Shown in pieces: positions 6,531-16,987 of a DNA stretch of 19,297 nt. A program made the translations under genes and the position numbers. The stretch covers positions 1 through 19,297 of the forward strand of contig JBDIAR010000048.1 in assembly GCA_039812545.1 (NCBI GenBank), given 5' to 3'. This stretch comes from JBDIAR01 sp039812545. Lineage in GTDB: Bacteria; Actinomycetota; Actinomycetes; Actinomycetales; Dermatophilaceae. The notes under the pieces are model-generated. The model did not search any database. It was not told where the DNA came from and saw only the letters and a list, made by a program, of their open reading frames with translations. Within the stretch, counting starts at the first letter, position 1, and every line of letters starts with the position of its first letter.

Positions 6531-8705
6531 TCAGTCGCGCAGCGCGTCGGCGATCCGACGGGCCACGGGAACCGCGGGCAGGTCCTCCAAGAGCAGCAGC
6601 GTCCCGTCGGCCCCCGCCAGCGGCAGACGCCAGTTGGGGTACTCGTCCATGGTGCCGGGCTGGTTGATCGCCCGGCGGTCTCCGGCGAGATCGGCGACCG
6701 CCGCGAGGAGCATCCGGGACGGGGTCAACGCGATCAACCGGTGCAGGGCCACCACGCGGTCGTCGCTCTCCCGCACCGAGTCGCTGCCGGGTGCGCCCGG
6801 ATGGGACGGGGTGGACGTCAGGAGTCCTCGATCGCGGGCCAGGTCCACGAACCCCGTGACGGCGGCCTGTTCGATCTCCCGTTCTTCGGCCACGGGTCGG
6901 GTGAGCAGTTCCAGTTCCTCACGGATGCGGACGTGTTCGAGGTTCAGGTAGCCGGCGGTCGGGGGCAGGTCGTGCGTGGTCACCGCGGTCAGGCAGAGTT
7001 CGCGGTAGTGCTCCGGCGGCAGCGGGTGGCCATCGCCGGTCCACTCGAACCACAGGATCGAGGTGCCGAGGATCCCGCGCTCGCGCAGGTAGTCCCGCGC
7101 CATGGGTTCGACCACGCCGAGGTCCTCGCCGATGACGAAGGCGCCGGCGCGCTGGGCCTCCAGAGCCAGGATGCCGACCAGTGCCTCGTAGTCGTAGCGG
7201 ACATAGGCGCCGGCGTCTGCGGTGCTGCCGATCGGCACCCACCAGAGGCGGAACAGGCCGATGACGTGGTCCACTCGGATGCCGCCGGAGTCCTTCAGGA
7301 CGGTCCGCAGCAGGTCGCGGTACGGGCCGTAGCCGGCTTCGGCGAGGCGGTCCGGGCGCCAGGGCGGTTGGTGCCAGTTCTGGCCCAGTTGATTGAACTG
7401 GTCGGGGGGAGCCCCGACGGTCGCCCCTTGGGCCAGGACGTCCGCGAGCGACCAGGAGTCGGCGCCTTCCGGGTGGACGCCGACGGCGAGGTCCTTGATG
7501 ATCCCCAGGGCCATCCCGGCGGCCTTGGCCCGGCGCTGCGCGGCGGCCAACTGCTGGTCGAGTTGCCATTGCAGCCAGCAGTAGAACCCGACCTCGTCGA
7601 AGTGCTCCTCCCGGAAGATTGCGACCTGCGGGCTGTCGGCCCGGCGCAGGTCTTCCGGCCAGCGCTGCCACGGCCCCGGGTATTCGACCTGCAGCGCACA
7701 CCAGGTGGCGAAGTCGATCAACCCGCGACCGGCCGTGCGCCGGTACTCCTCGAAGGCCGCGCTGCGAGCGGCACTGAGCCCCAAGGCATACACCTCGGCG
7801 AGGACGGACCGCTTCAGGGCCCAGACCCGGTCCCGGTCGATGGTGTCGAGTTGGTTCAGCGCCCTGGCCTGTTCGGCGGCCTGTTCGGCGCGGTCCCGGG
7901 CGGCACCGGAGAGTTGCGCGAACTCCGGGATATCCTCGACGACCAGGTAGATCGGGTCGGAGAAACGTCGGGTGGACGGCAGATAGGGTGACGGCTCGAT
8001 GGGGCTGACCGGCTGCGGGGCGTGCAACGGATTGACCAGGAGGAAATCGGCGCCGAGATCGCGACCGAGCCATTCGGTCAAGGTGCCCAGGTCCCCGAGG
8101 TCGCCGATCCCCCAGGAGCGCCGCGACCGGACCTGGTAGAGCTGAGCCGCGCCACCCCACAACCGACGACCGTCGGCCACGCTCTCCAGCGCGAGCCTGG
8201 CCGGGGTGACGACCAGGGCGGCCTCGGCGGTGCGGTCGCTCTCCCGGATCCCCCCGCCGTGCGCCCGCAGTCGATGCCAGCCGAGGGGGAGGTCGGCGGG
8301 CAGTTCGAACGTCGCCTCGCCGATCTGACGGCCGCCGACCCAGCGCGGATCGACCCAGTGGTCGACCTGGCCGGCCGGGCGACGCGTCCCGTCCTCGAAG
8401 ATGATCTCCAGTTCGACCGGCTGCCCGTGCGGGACGTGGACGGGCAGCCACTCGACCCGGCCCTCGCGCACGACCACGCTGGCCGGCAGGGTCCGGCGCC
8501 AGTGTCGCTCGTCGGCGTGTTGGATGGCCGCCCGTATGGCGTCGTCGTCATCGGCGTCGACGTCCACTCCCAAGGCGGCCAGGACGTGACAGATCGTGTC
8601 GGTGGACACCGGAACGTGCCGGCCCTGCCAGTCCCAGTAGTCGGTCGACACGCCGTATCGCCGGGCGAGCTCGAGGAGCGCCTCCGATGGGCGGTCGTGG
8701 TCCAA
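6531..8705 (-). CDS. malQ: 4-alpha-glucanotransferase (amylomaltase)
   Basis: A GH77 disproportionating enzyme that transfers maltodextrin segments and releases glucose in maltose/glycogen metabolism. With the TTG start at 8705 the protein has 724 residues, the length of actinobacterial MalQ, including the extra N-terminal domain (about 1-170). Catalytic residues are visible: nucleophile Asp479 in GIRVDH, acid/base Glu527 in IGEDLG, and transition-state Asp579 in TTHDL. SPYLPSTRRFSDPIYL (239-254) and NQPGTMDEYPNWR (681-693) are family signatures. The TTG is preceded by GGGAG at 5 nt. The frame continues upstream, but that part would overlap the mshC promoter and coding sequence and is not family-like. 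It is divergent from mshC and 14 nt upstream of rlmC. Confidence 0.93.
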   Translation of the reverse strand: MDHDRPSEALLELARRYGVSTDYWDWQGRHVPVSTDTICHVLAALGVDVDADDDDAIRAAIQHADERHWRRTLPASVVVREGRVEWLPVHVPHGQPVELEIIFEDGTRRPAGQVDHWVDPRWVGGRQIGEATFELPADLPLGWHRLRAHGGGIRESDRTAEAALVVTPARLALESVADGRRLWGGAAQLYQVRSRRSWGIGDLGDLGTLTEWLGRDLGADFLLVNPLHAPQPVSPIEPSPYLPSTRRFSDPIYLVVEDIPEFAQLSGAARDRAEQAAEQARALNQLDTIDRDRVWALKRSVLAEVYALGLSAARSAAFEEYRRTAGRGLIDFATWCALQVEYPGPWQRWPEDLRRADSPQVAIFREEHFDEVGFYCWLQWQLDQQLAAAQRRAKAAGMALGIIKDLAVGVHPEGADSWSLADVLAQGATVGAPPDQFNQLGQNWHQPPWRPDRLAEAGYGPYRDLLRTVLKDSGGIRVDHVIGLFRLWWVPIGSTADAGAYVRYDYEALVGILALEAQRAGAFVIGEDLGVVEPMARDYLRERGILGTSILWFEWTGDGHPLPPEHYRELCLTAVTTHDLPPTAGYLNLEHVRIREELELLTRPVAEEREIEQAAVTGFVDLARDRGLLTSTPSHPGAPGSDSVRESDDRVVALHRLIALTPSRMLLAAVADLAGDRRAINQPGTMDEYPNWRLPLAGADGTLLLLEDLPAVPVARRIADALRD

Positions 8706-8710
8706 CTCTG

Positions 8711-8715
8711 CTCCC
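8711..8715 (-). promoter_or_regulatory. Shine-Dalgarno of malQ deciding a TTG start
   Basis: GGGAG on the minus strand lies 5 nt before TTG at 8705. This supports TTG as the malQ start rather than the in-frame codons further upstream. Confidence 0.55.
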
Positions 8716-8768
8716 AGGGTGTCGGGTGGGCGGATTTCCCCCGAAGTCTCCCATGAGCCGTGCCCGGC

Positions 8769-8783
8769 GTGCCGACACGGCAC
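8769..8783. promoter_or_regulatory. Perfect inverted repeat, possible operator between malQ and mshC
   Basis: GTGCCG-ACA-CGGCAC is a perfect 6-bp inverted repeat with a 3-bp centre in the 112-bp divergent region. Its right edge reaches the place where the mshC -35 would lie, so it could be an operator for either gene. Such repeats can arise by chance in GC-rich DNA. Confidence 0.3.
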
Positions 8784-8805
8784 ACCGACGGTCCGGCCCA
8801 CCGCG

Positions 8806-8811
8806 TATCGT
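8806..8811 (+). promoter_or_regulatory. -10 element of a leaderless mshC promoter
   Basis: TATCGT matches TANNNT and lies 6 nt before the GTG at 8818. No Shine-Dalgarno precedes that GTG, so a leaderless transcript is likely. This supports GTG 8818 over upstream in-frame ATG codons. Confidence 0.5.
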
Positions 8812-8817
8812 GCTGCC

Positions 8818-10098
8818 GTGATCTCGTGGCCCGCTCCATTCCTGCCCGCCGTCGAACCCGCCGACCCGGCGCTGGGCCGGCTGCGGCTGTTCGACACCGG
8901 GTCGGGCTCGATGCAGGAGATCGGCGCGGGCCGCGACGGCGGTCCGGTGCGGATGTACGTGTGTGGGATCACCCCGTACGACGCCACCCACCTCGGTCAC
9001 GCGGCCACGTACGTGACCTTCGACCTGGTCGGCCGGGTCCTGCGTGACCAGGGCGATCAGGTCAGCTACTGCCAGAACGTCACGGACATCGACGACCCGC
9101 TTCTCGAACGGGCGGCCGCGATCGGGATGGATTGGCGCGATCTGGCGGCCGCGGAGACGGCGCTGTTCCGTGAGGACATGACGGCCCTGCAGGTGATCCC
9201 GCCCGATGCCTATGTCGGGGCGGTGGAGTCGATTCCCTCGGTCGTTGCCGTGGTCGCCGAACTCGTGGCGCGCGGCGCGGCATACCGAGTCCCCGTCACG
9301 GACGGCACCGCCGAGTACGAGGGTGCCGCGGACGTCTACCTGGATCTGAGCGTCGCCCCGCCCTTCGGTGAGGTATGCCATGCCGAGCGGGCGTGGATGC
9401 TCGACGTCTTCGCCGCGCGGGGCGGCGATCCGGATCGCGCCGAAAAGCGCGACCCGCTCGACCCGTTGCTGTGGCGCGCCGCCCGTCGGGGCGAACCCTC
9501 CTGGGACGGCGGGCCGCTCGGGCCGGGCCGGCCCGGCTGGCATGTCGAATGCACGTGCATCGTCCACGACGTCCTCGGCGACGGGATCGACCTGCAGGGC
9601 GGCGGTTCGGACCTGGTCTTCCCGCACCACGAGATGTGCGCGCTGACCTCGGCCGTCGTGACCGGCAGCCGGCCCTTCGCCCGGGCCTACGTTCACCAGG
9701 GGATGGTCGGCCTGGACGGGGCCAAGATGAGCAAGTCCAAGGGCAATCTGATGCTGGTGTCCCGGCTCCGGGCCGACGGGGTGGACCCGATGGCGATCCG
9801 GCTGATGCTGCTGCGTCGCCACTACCGCACCGATTGGGACTACTCCGCGCAGCTGCTCGACGACGCGGAGCGGGAGTTGGCGACGATCCGGGCCGCGCTG
9901 TCGGTCAATACCGCCGTCCCGGCCTGGCCGACCGTGACCGAGCTGCGTGAGCGCCTGCGGGACGACCTCGACGGGGCCGGTGCCCTGGACGCGGTGGCGC
10001 GCTGGTGCGCGCAGACCCTGGACGAGGGCGGGTTCGACCCGGCGGCGCCCGGAGTGATGGCCCGGACGCTGGATGCGCTGTTGGGTCTGCGGATCTGA
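8818..10098 (+). CDS. mshC: Mycothiol ligase MshC (Cys-GlcN-Ins ligase)
   Basis: A 426-residue ATP-dependent ligase that joins cysteine to the amine of GlcN-Ins, the penultimate step of mycothiol synthesis. It is a class I aminoacyl-tRNA-synthetase relative of CysRS. MYVCGITPYDATHLGHAATY (46-65) holds zinc ligand Cys49 and the HLGH version of the HIGH motif (58-61). WHVECTC gives Cys245, FPHHEMC gives His270, and KMSKS is at 303-307. CysRS would have a longer C-terminal tRNA-binding domain, which is absent, and the context and N-terminal block match MshC. The GTG start follows a TANNNT hexamer. The gene implies a mycothiol-using actinobacterium. It converges on the PAC2 gene. Confidence 0.95.
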   Translation: MISWPAPFLPAVEPADPALGRLRLFDTGSGSMQEIGAGRDGGPVRMYVCGITPYDATHLGHAATYVTFDLVGRVLRDQGDQVSYCQNVTDIDDPLLERAAAIGMDWRDLAAAETALFREDMTALQVIPPDAYVGAVESIPSVVAVVAELVARGAAYRVPVTDGTAEYEGAADVYLDLSVAPPFGEVCHAERAWMLDVFAARGGDPDRAEKRDPLDPLLWRAARRGEPSWDGGPLGPGRPGWHVECTCIVHDVLGDGIDLQGGGSDLVFPHHEMCALTSAVVTGSRPFARAYVHQGMVGLDGAKMSKSKGNLMLVSRLRADGVDPMAIRLMLLRRHYRTDWDYSAQLLDDAERELATIRAALSVNTAVPAWPTVTELRERLRDDLDGAGALDAVARWCAQTLDEGGFDPAAPGVMARTLDALLGLRI

Positions 10099-10118
10099 CG
10101 CACCGCGCCCGCGGCGGT

Positions 10119-10131
10119 CCTGACGGTCAGG
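10119..10131. repeat. Short inverted repeat between convergent mshC and PAC2 genes
   Basis: CCTGAC-G-GTCAGG is a perfect inverted repeat overlapping the PAC2 stop codon. As RNA it would make only a 5-bp stem with a 3-nt loop and no U-tract follows, so a terminator role is uncertain. Confidence 0.25.
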
Positions 10132-10972
10132 CCTGGTCGTCCCGCCGTTTGAGGTACCGCTCGAATTCCAGCGCGATCGCCTCGCCGCTGGCCTCGGGAA
10201 GGTCGGTGGAGTCGTGTTCCTGCTCCAGGCTGGTGACGTAGTCGGCGACGTCCTCCTCTTCCTTGGCCAGGGCGTCGACGCCCTCCTCCCACGCCCGGGA
10301 CTCCTCCTCGAGGTCGCCGCGAGGGATGCTCACCCCGAGCGCCGACTCGAGGTGGGTGACCAGCGAAAGCGCGGCCTTGGGTGAGGGCGGTCCGCCGGCG
10401 TAGTGCGGGACCGATACCCAGGTCGACAGCGTCGGTATGCCGGCGTCGGCGAGCCAGCGCGCGAGGATCCCGACGATGCCGGTCGGCCCCTCGTACGTGC
10501 TGGGCTCCGCGCCGAAGCGTTCGCCGAGGGCGGGGTCGTCGCTGGAGACGGACACGGGGAGTGGGCGGGTATGCGGCACGGGGGTGAGCATCGCGCCGAG
10601 GGTGAACGCGGTGGTCACCCCGAGCTGTTGGGCGACGCCGGTGATTTCGGTGGCGAACTGCTTCCACCGCGTCGAGGGTTCGATGCCGTGCACGAGGACG
10701 ACGTCGCGGGGCAGACCGGTCCGGGTTGCCAGCATGAACCGCGTTGTGGGCCAGGTGATGACCCGGGTGCCGTCACGCAGCGAGACCTGCGGCCGGTTCA
10801 CCTGATAGTCGAAGTAGTCCTCGGGGTCGAGCTCCGCGATCTGCTGAGCGTGCCAGGCCCTCGCCAGATGGCCGAGCGCCCGGGTCGCCGCCTCTCCGGC
10901 GTCGTTCCAGCCCTCGAACGCCGCCAGCAGCAGGGGATCGCGCAGCGCCGGGCTCGGGTGAACGTGCAGCAC
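10127..10972 (-). CDS. PAC2 family protein
   Basis: A 281-residue member of the PAC2 (proteasome assembly chaperone 2-like) family; the M. tuberculosis counterpart is Rv2125. Function in bacteria is unsettled. FEGWNDAGEAAT near the N-terminus, VLVHGIEPS, YEGPTGIVGIL in the middle, and an acidic helical C-terminus (KEEEDVADYV, then EASGEAIALEFERYLKRR) are family features. The start is GTG at 10972, chosen because AAAGGAG lies 5 nt upstream and VLHVHPSPAL begins the conserved region; the longer in-frame ATG lacks support. It is divergent from metH. The proximity of the cluster to trmI, which in other Actinobacteria lies beside proteasome genes, is suggestive but not proof of a proteasome role. 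Confidence 0.9.
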   Translation of the reverse strand: MLHVHPSPALRDPLLLAAFEGWNDAGEAATRALGHLARAWHAQQIAELDPEDYFDYQVNRPQVSLRDGTRVITWPTTRFMLATRTGLPRDVVLVHGIEPSTRWKQFATEITGVAQQLGVTTAFTLGAMLTPVPHTRPLPVSVSSDDPALGERFGAEPSTYEGPTGIVGILARWLADAGIPTLSTWVSVPHYAGGPPSPKAALSLVTHLESALGVSIPRGDLEEESRAWEEGVDALAKEEEDVADYVTSLEQEHDSTDLPEASGEAIALEFERYLKRRDDQA

Positions 10973-10977
10973 ACTCG

Positions 10978-10984
10978 CTCCTTT
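10978..10984 (-). promoter_or_regulatory. Shine-Dalgarno of the PAC2 gene
   Basis: AAAGGAG on the minus strand lies 5 nt before the GTG at 10972 and decides that start. Confidence 0.7.
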
Positions 10985-11082
10985 CCAGGGCCGTTGCCGG
11001 TCAAGAGCCTCTGCCGGTGAGCACACCCTACGACGGCCGCCCGCGGATTCGGACCGCCCGTCGATTGATCCAGCCTACGCAG

Positions 11083-11088
11083 TAAAAT
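11083..11088 (+). promoter_or_regulatory. Possible -10 of the metH promoter
   Basis: TAAAAT is a five-of-six match to TATAAT and stands out in this GC-rich 215-bp gap between PAC2 and metH (10973-11187). The -35 is weak. It would give a leader of roughly 90 nt before the metH start, which includes one copy of the GTATGCC word (11149-11155). No SAM or cobalamin riboswitch core was recognised in the gap. Confidence 0.35.
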
Positions 11089-11174
11089 CACAGCGAATCC
11101 GTCGTGGCCCCGTCGTGGGTTCGCGACTGGACGCACACGGACTGTCCCGGCATACGGCGCCGGCACAGCACACC

Positions 11175-11181
11175 AGGAAGG
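11175..11181 (+). promoter_or_regulatory. Shine-Dalgarno of metH
   Basis: AGGAAGG lies 6 nt before GTG at 11188, deciding this start over an in-frame GTG at 11104 that would add 28 unconserved residues. Confidence 0.7.
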
Positions 11182-11187
11182 CCCCTC

Positions 11188-14748
<3,561 letters not shown>

Positions 14749-14770
14749 AGCGTCGAAGAAGACCCCCGCC

Positions 14771-15997
14771 ATGACGAAGAACACCGTGCCGCAACCGGAT
14801 CGCCTGCGCCGGCGGTCGTCGCGAACGCGGCTTCCGGCGGGTGTGCTCTGGGACATGGACGGCACCCTGGTGGACTCCGAACCCTATTGGATCGCCGCGG
14901 AACACGAACTCGTCGGGTCGTTCGGACGGGAGTGGTCGGACGAACTCGCCCACGAGTTGGTCGGCAACTCGCTGCTGGTGTCGGGGCAGATCATCGCGGC
15001 GCGTTCCGGCATACCGCTGACCGCCGAGGAGATCGCGGGGCGATTGCTCGACCGGGTGACCGAGCGGATGAGGGACCACATCCCGTGGCGGCCGGGCGCC
15101 TTGGAGTTGTTGACCGAACTCGGTGAGCTCGGGGTTCCCTCGGCGCTGGTCACGGCGTCGTGGCGGCAGTTGGTGAACGCCTTCCTCGCCGGGGCACCCG
15201 AGGGCGCCTTCTCCGCCGTCGTGACCGGCGACTCGGTCGAGCACGGGAAGCCGGACCCGGAGTCGTACCGCACGGCGGCTGCCCTACTCGGGGTGGACCC
15301 GTCGGCGTGCGTGGCGTTGGAGGATTCGGCGCCGGGCGTTCGGTCGGCGGTCGGGGCCGGCGTGCCGACCATCGGGGTTCGTCACCTCGTCGAGTTGCCG
15401 GACCTGCCGGGATTGGTCGTCGTCGACACGCTGGCCGACATTCACGCTCACGACCTCCTGCCGATCGTTCGTCCGGATCTCGGCGACCTCCTCGTCCGGC
15501 TGGCCGGCAGGGACGAGGTGGCCGAGTTGTCGTCCCGGGTGTGGGAGGCGTACCGACAGGTGTTCGCCGAGAACCGACCGTATGCGCAGTGGCTCGAAAC
15601 CGAGTACCTGCGGCACTGCGACCGCGACGGACATCGCCTCGCCGTGGCCGAACACGGCGGTCGGGGCGGTTCGGTGGTCGGTTTCGCGTGGGGCTACGTC
15701 GGGGACCGTGGGCAGTACTGGTCCGACCTGGTCGCCAGGGGTATGCCGGACGTCGCGCGGGAGTGGATCGGTGGACATTTCGAGGTCGTGGAATTCGGCG
15801 TCGTCCCTCAGGTGAGGGGCCTCGGGCTGGGCGCTCGACTGTTCGACACCCTGCTCGACGGCATCCGTGGTCGCGCCCTCCTGGAGACCGCCGCGGACGA
15901 TTCGTCGGCGGCGATGCGACTGTACACATCCCGAGGCTGGCAGCCCCTCGGCGAGCGCGAACCGGGTCGTCAGGTGCTGGGCATCGAACTCCGCTGA
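14771..15997 (+). CDS. HAD phosphatase fused to a GNAT acetyltransferase
   Basis: One continuous frame of 408 residues carries two enzymes. Residues about 23-235 are a HAD subfamily IA hydrolase (beta-phosphoglucomutase-like): nucleophile Asp28 and Asp30 in DMDGTLVDS, Thr128 in VTAS, Lys160 in HGKPDP, and acidic motif EDSAPGV at 184-190. Residues about 236-408 are a GNAT domain: motif A VRGLGLGARLFDTLL (348-362) for acetyl-CoA pyrophosphate binding and YTSRGWQPLG (385-394) as motif B. No stop or frameshift separates them. A stand-alone HAD gene often follows metH in Actinobacteria, so the GNAT part looks added. The ATG is 22 nt after metH with only a weak GAAGAAG upstream; a GTG at the HAD core is an alternative. 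Substrates are unknown. Confidence 0.85.
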   Translation: MTKNTVPQPDRLRRRSSRTRLPAGVLWDMDGTLVDSEPYWIAAEHELVGSFGREWSDELAHELVGNSLLVSGQIIAARSGIPLTAEEIAGRLLDRVTERMRDHIPWRPGALELLTELGELGVPSALVTASWRQLVNAFLAGAPEGAFSAVVTGDSVEHGKPDPESYRTAAALLGVDPSACVALEDSAPGVRSAVGAGVPTIGVRHLVELPDLPGLVVVDTLADIHAHDLLPIVRPDLGDLLVRLAGRDEVAELSSRVWEAYRQVFAENRPYAQWLETEYLRHCDRDGHRLAVAEHGGRGGSVVGFAWGYVGDRGQYWSDLVARGMPDVAREWIGGHFEVVEFGVVPQVRGLGLGARLFDTLLDGIRGRALLETAADDSSAAMRLYTSRGWQPLGEREPGRQVLGIELR

Positions 15998-16008
15998 CCC
16001 GATCGGGT
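15997..16008. repeat. 12-bp perfect palindrome between convergent genes
   Basis: ACCCGATCGGGT begins at the last base of the HAD-GNAT stop codon, in the 22-bp gap before the nuclease gene. The stem is too short for a convincing terminator; it may be a chance palindrome or a protein site. Confidence 0.35.
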
Positions 16009-16019
16009 GCATGGCGCCG

Positions 16020-16859
16020 TCAGTCCTGAGCCACCTCCGCTTCTCCGGAGGACATCGGGTCAACGGCCAGGCTCGCCGCGTCGTCCGGCAGCGGTGGCGG
16101 GGTCCCACCGAACGCCGGGCACAGCGCCTTGTAGTCGCACCAGTCGCAAAGCCTCGACGGACTCGGCCGCCAGTCCCCGGTGGTCGCCGCCCGCTCGATG
16201 GCCCGCCACAGCGCCGCCAACTTGCGTTCGGTGGAGATCAGCTCGGCCTCGTCGGGGACATAGCGAACCAGTTCCCGGTTGCCGAGATAGACCAGTTGGA
16301 GCATCCGCGGCACGCTCCCGTGCAGCCGCCACAGCACCAACGCGTAGAACTTCATCTGGAACAGCGCCTTGCGCTCGAACAACTCGCTCGGGGAGCGGCC
16401 CGTCTTGTAGTCGACCACCCGCATGGAACCGTCCGCGGCGACGTCCAGGCGATCGACATACCCACGCAGCACGAGCCCGTCCACTTCGGTCTCGACGTAC
16501 AACTCCCGCTCCGCGGGCTCCAACCGGGTCGGATCCTCCAGGGTGAACCACTGCTCCACGAGCGAACCAGCCGCGGTGAACCATTCCTCGTCGGCGACCT
16601 CGCCCTCGATCAGCGTCGCCAGTTCCGGCTCGTCCTGAACGAGCTTGTCCCAGTGCGGACGGAGCAGGGCGAGTGCGGCCTGCGGGGTGCGCTGCGAGGC
16701 CGGGAGGTCGAACAGGGCGTCCAGCACCGCGTGCACCAGCGTCCCCCGAGCCGCCGCCGGGCTGGGCGGGGTGGCGATCTTGTCGATCACCCGGAATCGG
16801 TAGAGCAGCGGACAGGTCATGAAGTCCGAAGCCCTACTCGGTGACAGCGCGGGAACCAT
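16020..16859 (-). CDS. RecB-family PD-(D/E)XK nuclease with Fe-S-type cysteines
   Basis: A 279-residue stand-alone nuclease of the RecB/Cas4/AddB-type PD-(D/E)XK superfamily; the M. tuberculosis relative is Rv2119. The start LSPSRASDFMTCPLLYRF is typical. Catalytic residues are His43 (RGTLVHAVLD), Asp136 (GYVDRLD), and Asp150 with Lys152 (VVDYKTG). Cys16 plus Cys238, Cys241 and Cys247 (LCDWCDYKALCP) match the four-cysteine iron-sulfur clamp seen in AddB and Cas4. There is no helicase domain. A DNA repair role is inferred, not shown. The ATG is preceded by TAGGGT at 7 nt and no Shine-Dalgarno, so it is probably leaderless. It diverges from the M50 protease across a region with tandem repeats. 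Confidence 0.92.
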   Translation of the reverse strand: MVPALSPSRASDFMTCPLLYRFRVIDKIATPPSPAAARGTLVHAVLDALFDLPASQRTPQAALALLRPHWDKLVQDEPELATLIEGEVADEEWFTAAGSLVEQWFTLEDPTRLEPAERELYVETEVDGLVLRGYVDRLDVAADGSMRVVDYKTGRSPSELFERKALFQMKFYALVLWRLHGSVPRMLQLVYLGNRELVRYVPDEAELISTERKLAALWRAIERAATTGDWRPSPSRLCDWCDYKALCPAFGGTPPPLPDDAASLAVDPMSSGEAEVAQD

Positions 16860-16866
16860 GGACCAA

Positions 16867-16872
16867 ACCCTA
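16867..16872 (-). promoter_or_regulatory. -10 element of a leaderless promoter for the nuclease gene
   Basis: On the minus strand TAGGGT lies 7 nt before the ATG at 16859. The divergent M50 gene has the identical hexamer at the identical distance, which supports both. Confidence 0.55.
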
Positions 16873-16883
16873 TGACCGAGGTC

Positions 16884-16947
16884 CGACAGCGCAGACGGCA
16901 GCGCAGACCGACATCAGAGATCGACTGCGCACACCGACAGCGCAGAC
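16884..16947. repeat. Five tandem 12-13-bp direct repeats in a divergent promoter region
   Basis: Units start at 16884, 16896, 16909, 16922 and 16935. The consensus is CGACAGCGCAGAC: the last unit is exact, the first is one base short, the second has one mismatch, and the third and fourth have more. The array lies between the two TAGGGT -10 elements of the nuclease and M50 genes and covers the expected -35 of the nuclease promoter. It may be a multimeric regulator site or a decaying tandem duplication. Confidence 0.7.
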
Positions 16948-16974
16948 CGGCGCCTGGCATACGGGTGTCTCACA

Positions 16975-16980
16975 TAGGGT
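16975..16980 (+). promoter_or_regulatory. -10 element of a leaderless promoter for the M50 protease gene
   Basis: TAGGGT lies 7 nt before the ATG at 16988, with no Shine-Dalgarno. This selects ATG 16988 over the nearby ATG at 16982, which is not in frame, and over longer upstream starts. Confidence 0.55.
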
Positions 16981-16987
16981 GATGCGT

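Noticed and set aside
5383..7991. Long plus-strand frames opposite rlmC and malQ
   Set aside because: They are shadows of well-recognised minus-strand enzymes and contain low-complexity Arg, Gly and Pro-rich translations.
8706..8987. Upstream extension of malQ to an ATG at 8987
   Set aside because: It would overlap the mshC promoter and first codons, and 94 added residues are not MalQ-like. The TTG at 8705 gives the family length of 724.
8818..10098. Cysteinyl-tRNA synthetase instead of MshC
   Set aside because: The protein lacks the C-terminal tRNA-binding part of CysRS, and its N-terminal block (VCGITPYDATHLGHAATY) matches MshC.
10119..10131. Rho-independent terminator between mshC and PAC2
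   Set aside because: The stem is only about 5 bp and there is no T-run, so it is listed only as a weak inverted repeat.
10973..11187. Possible SAM or cobalamin riboswitch upstream of metH
   Set aside because: A stretch reading GGTCAAGAGCC near 11009 looked faintly like a SAM riboswitch start, but the conserved core expected downstream is missing and no cobalamin-box sequence is visible.
11104..11187. Longer metH reading frame starting at GTG 11104
   Set aside because: The extra 28 residues do not look like MetH, and a good Shine-Dalgarno precedes GTG 11188.
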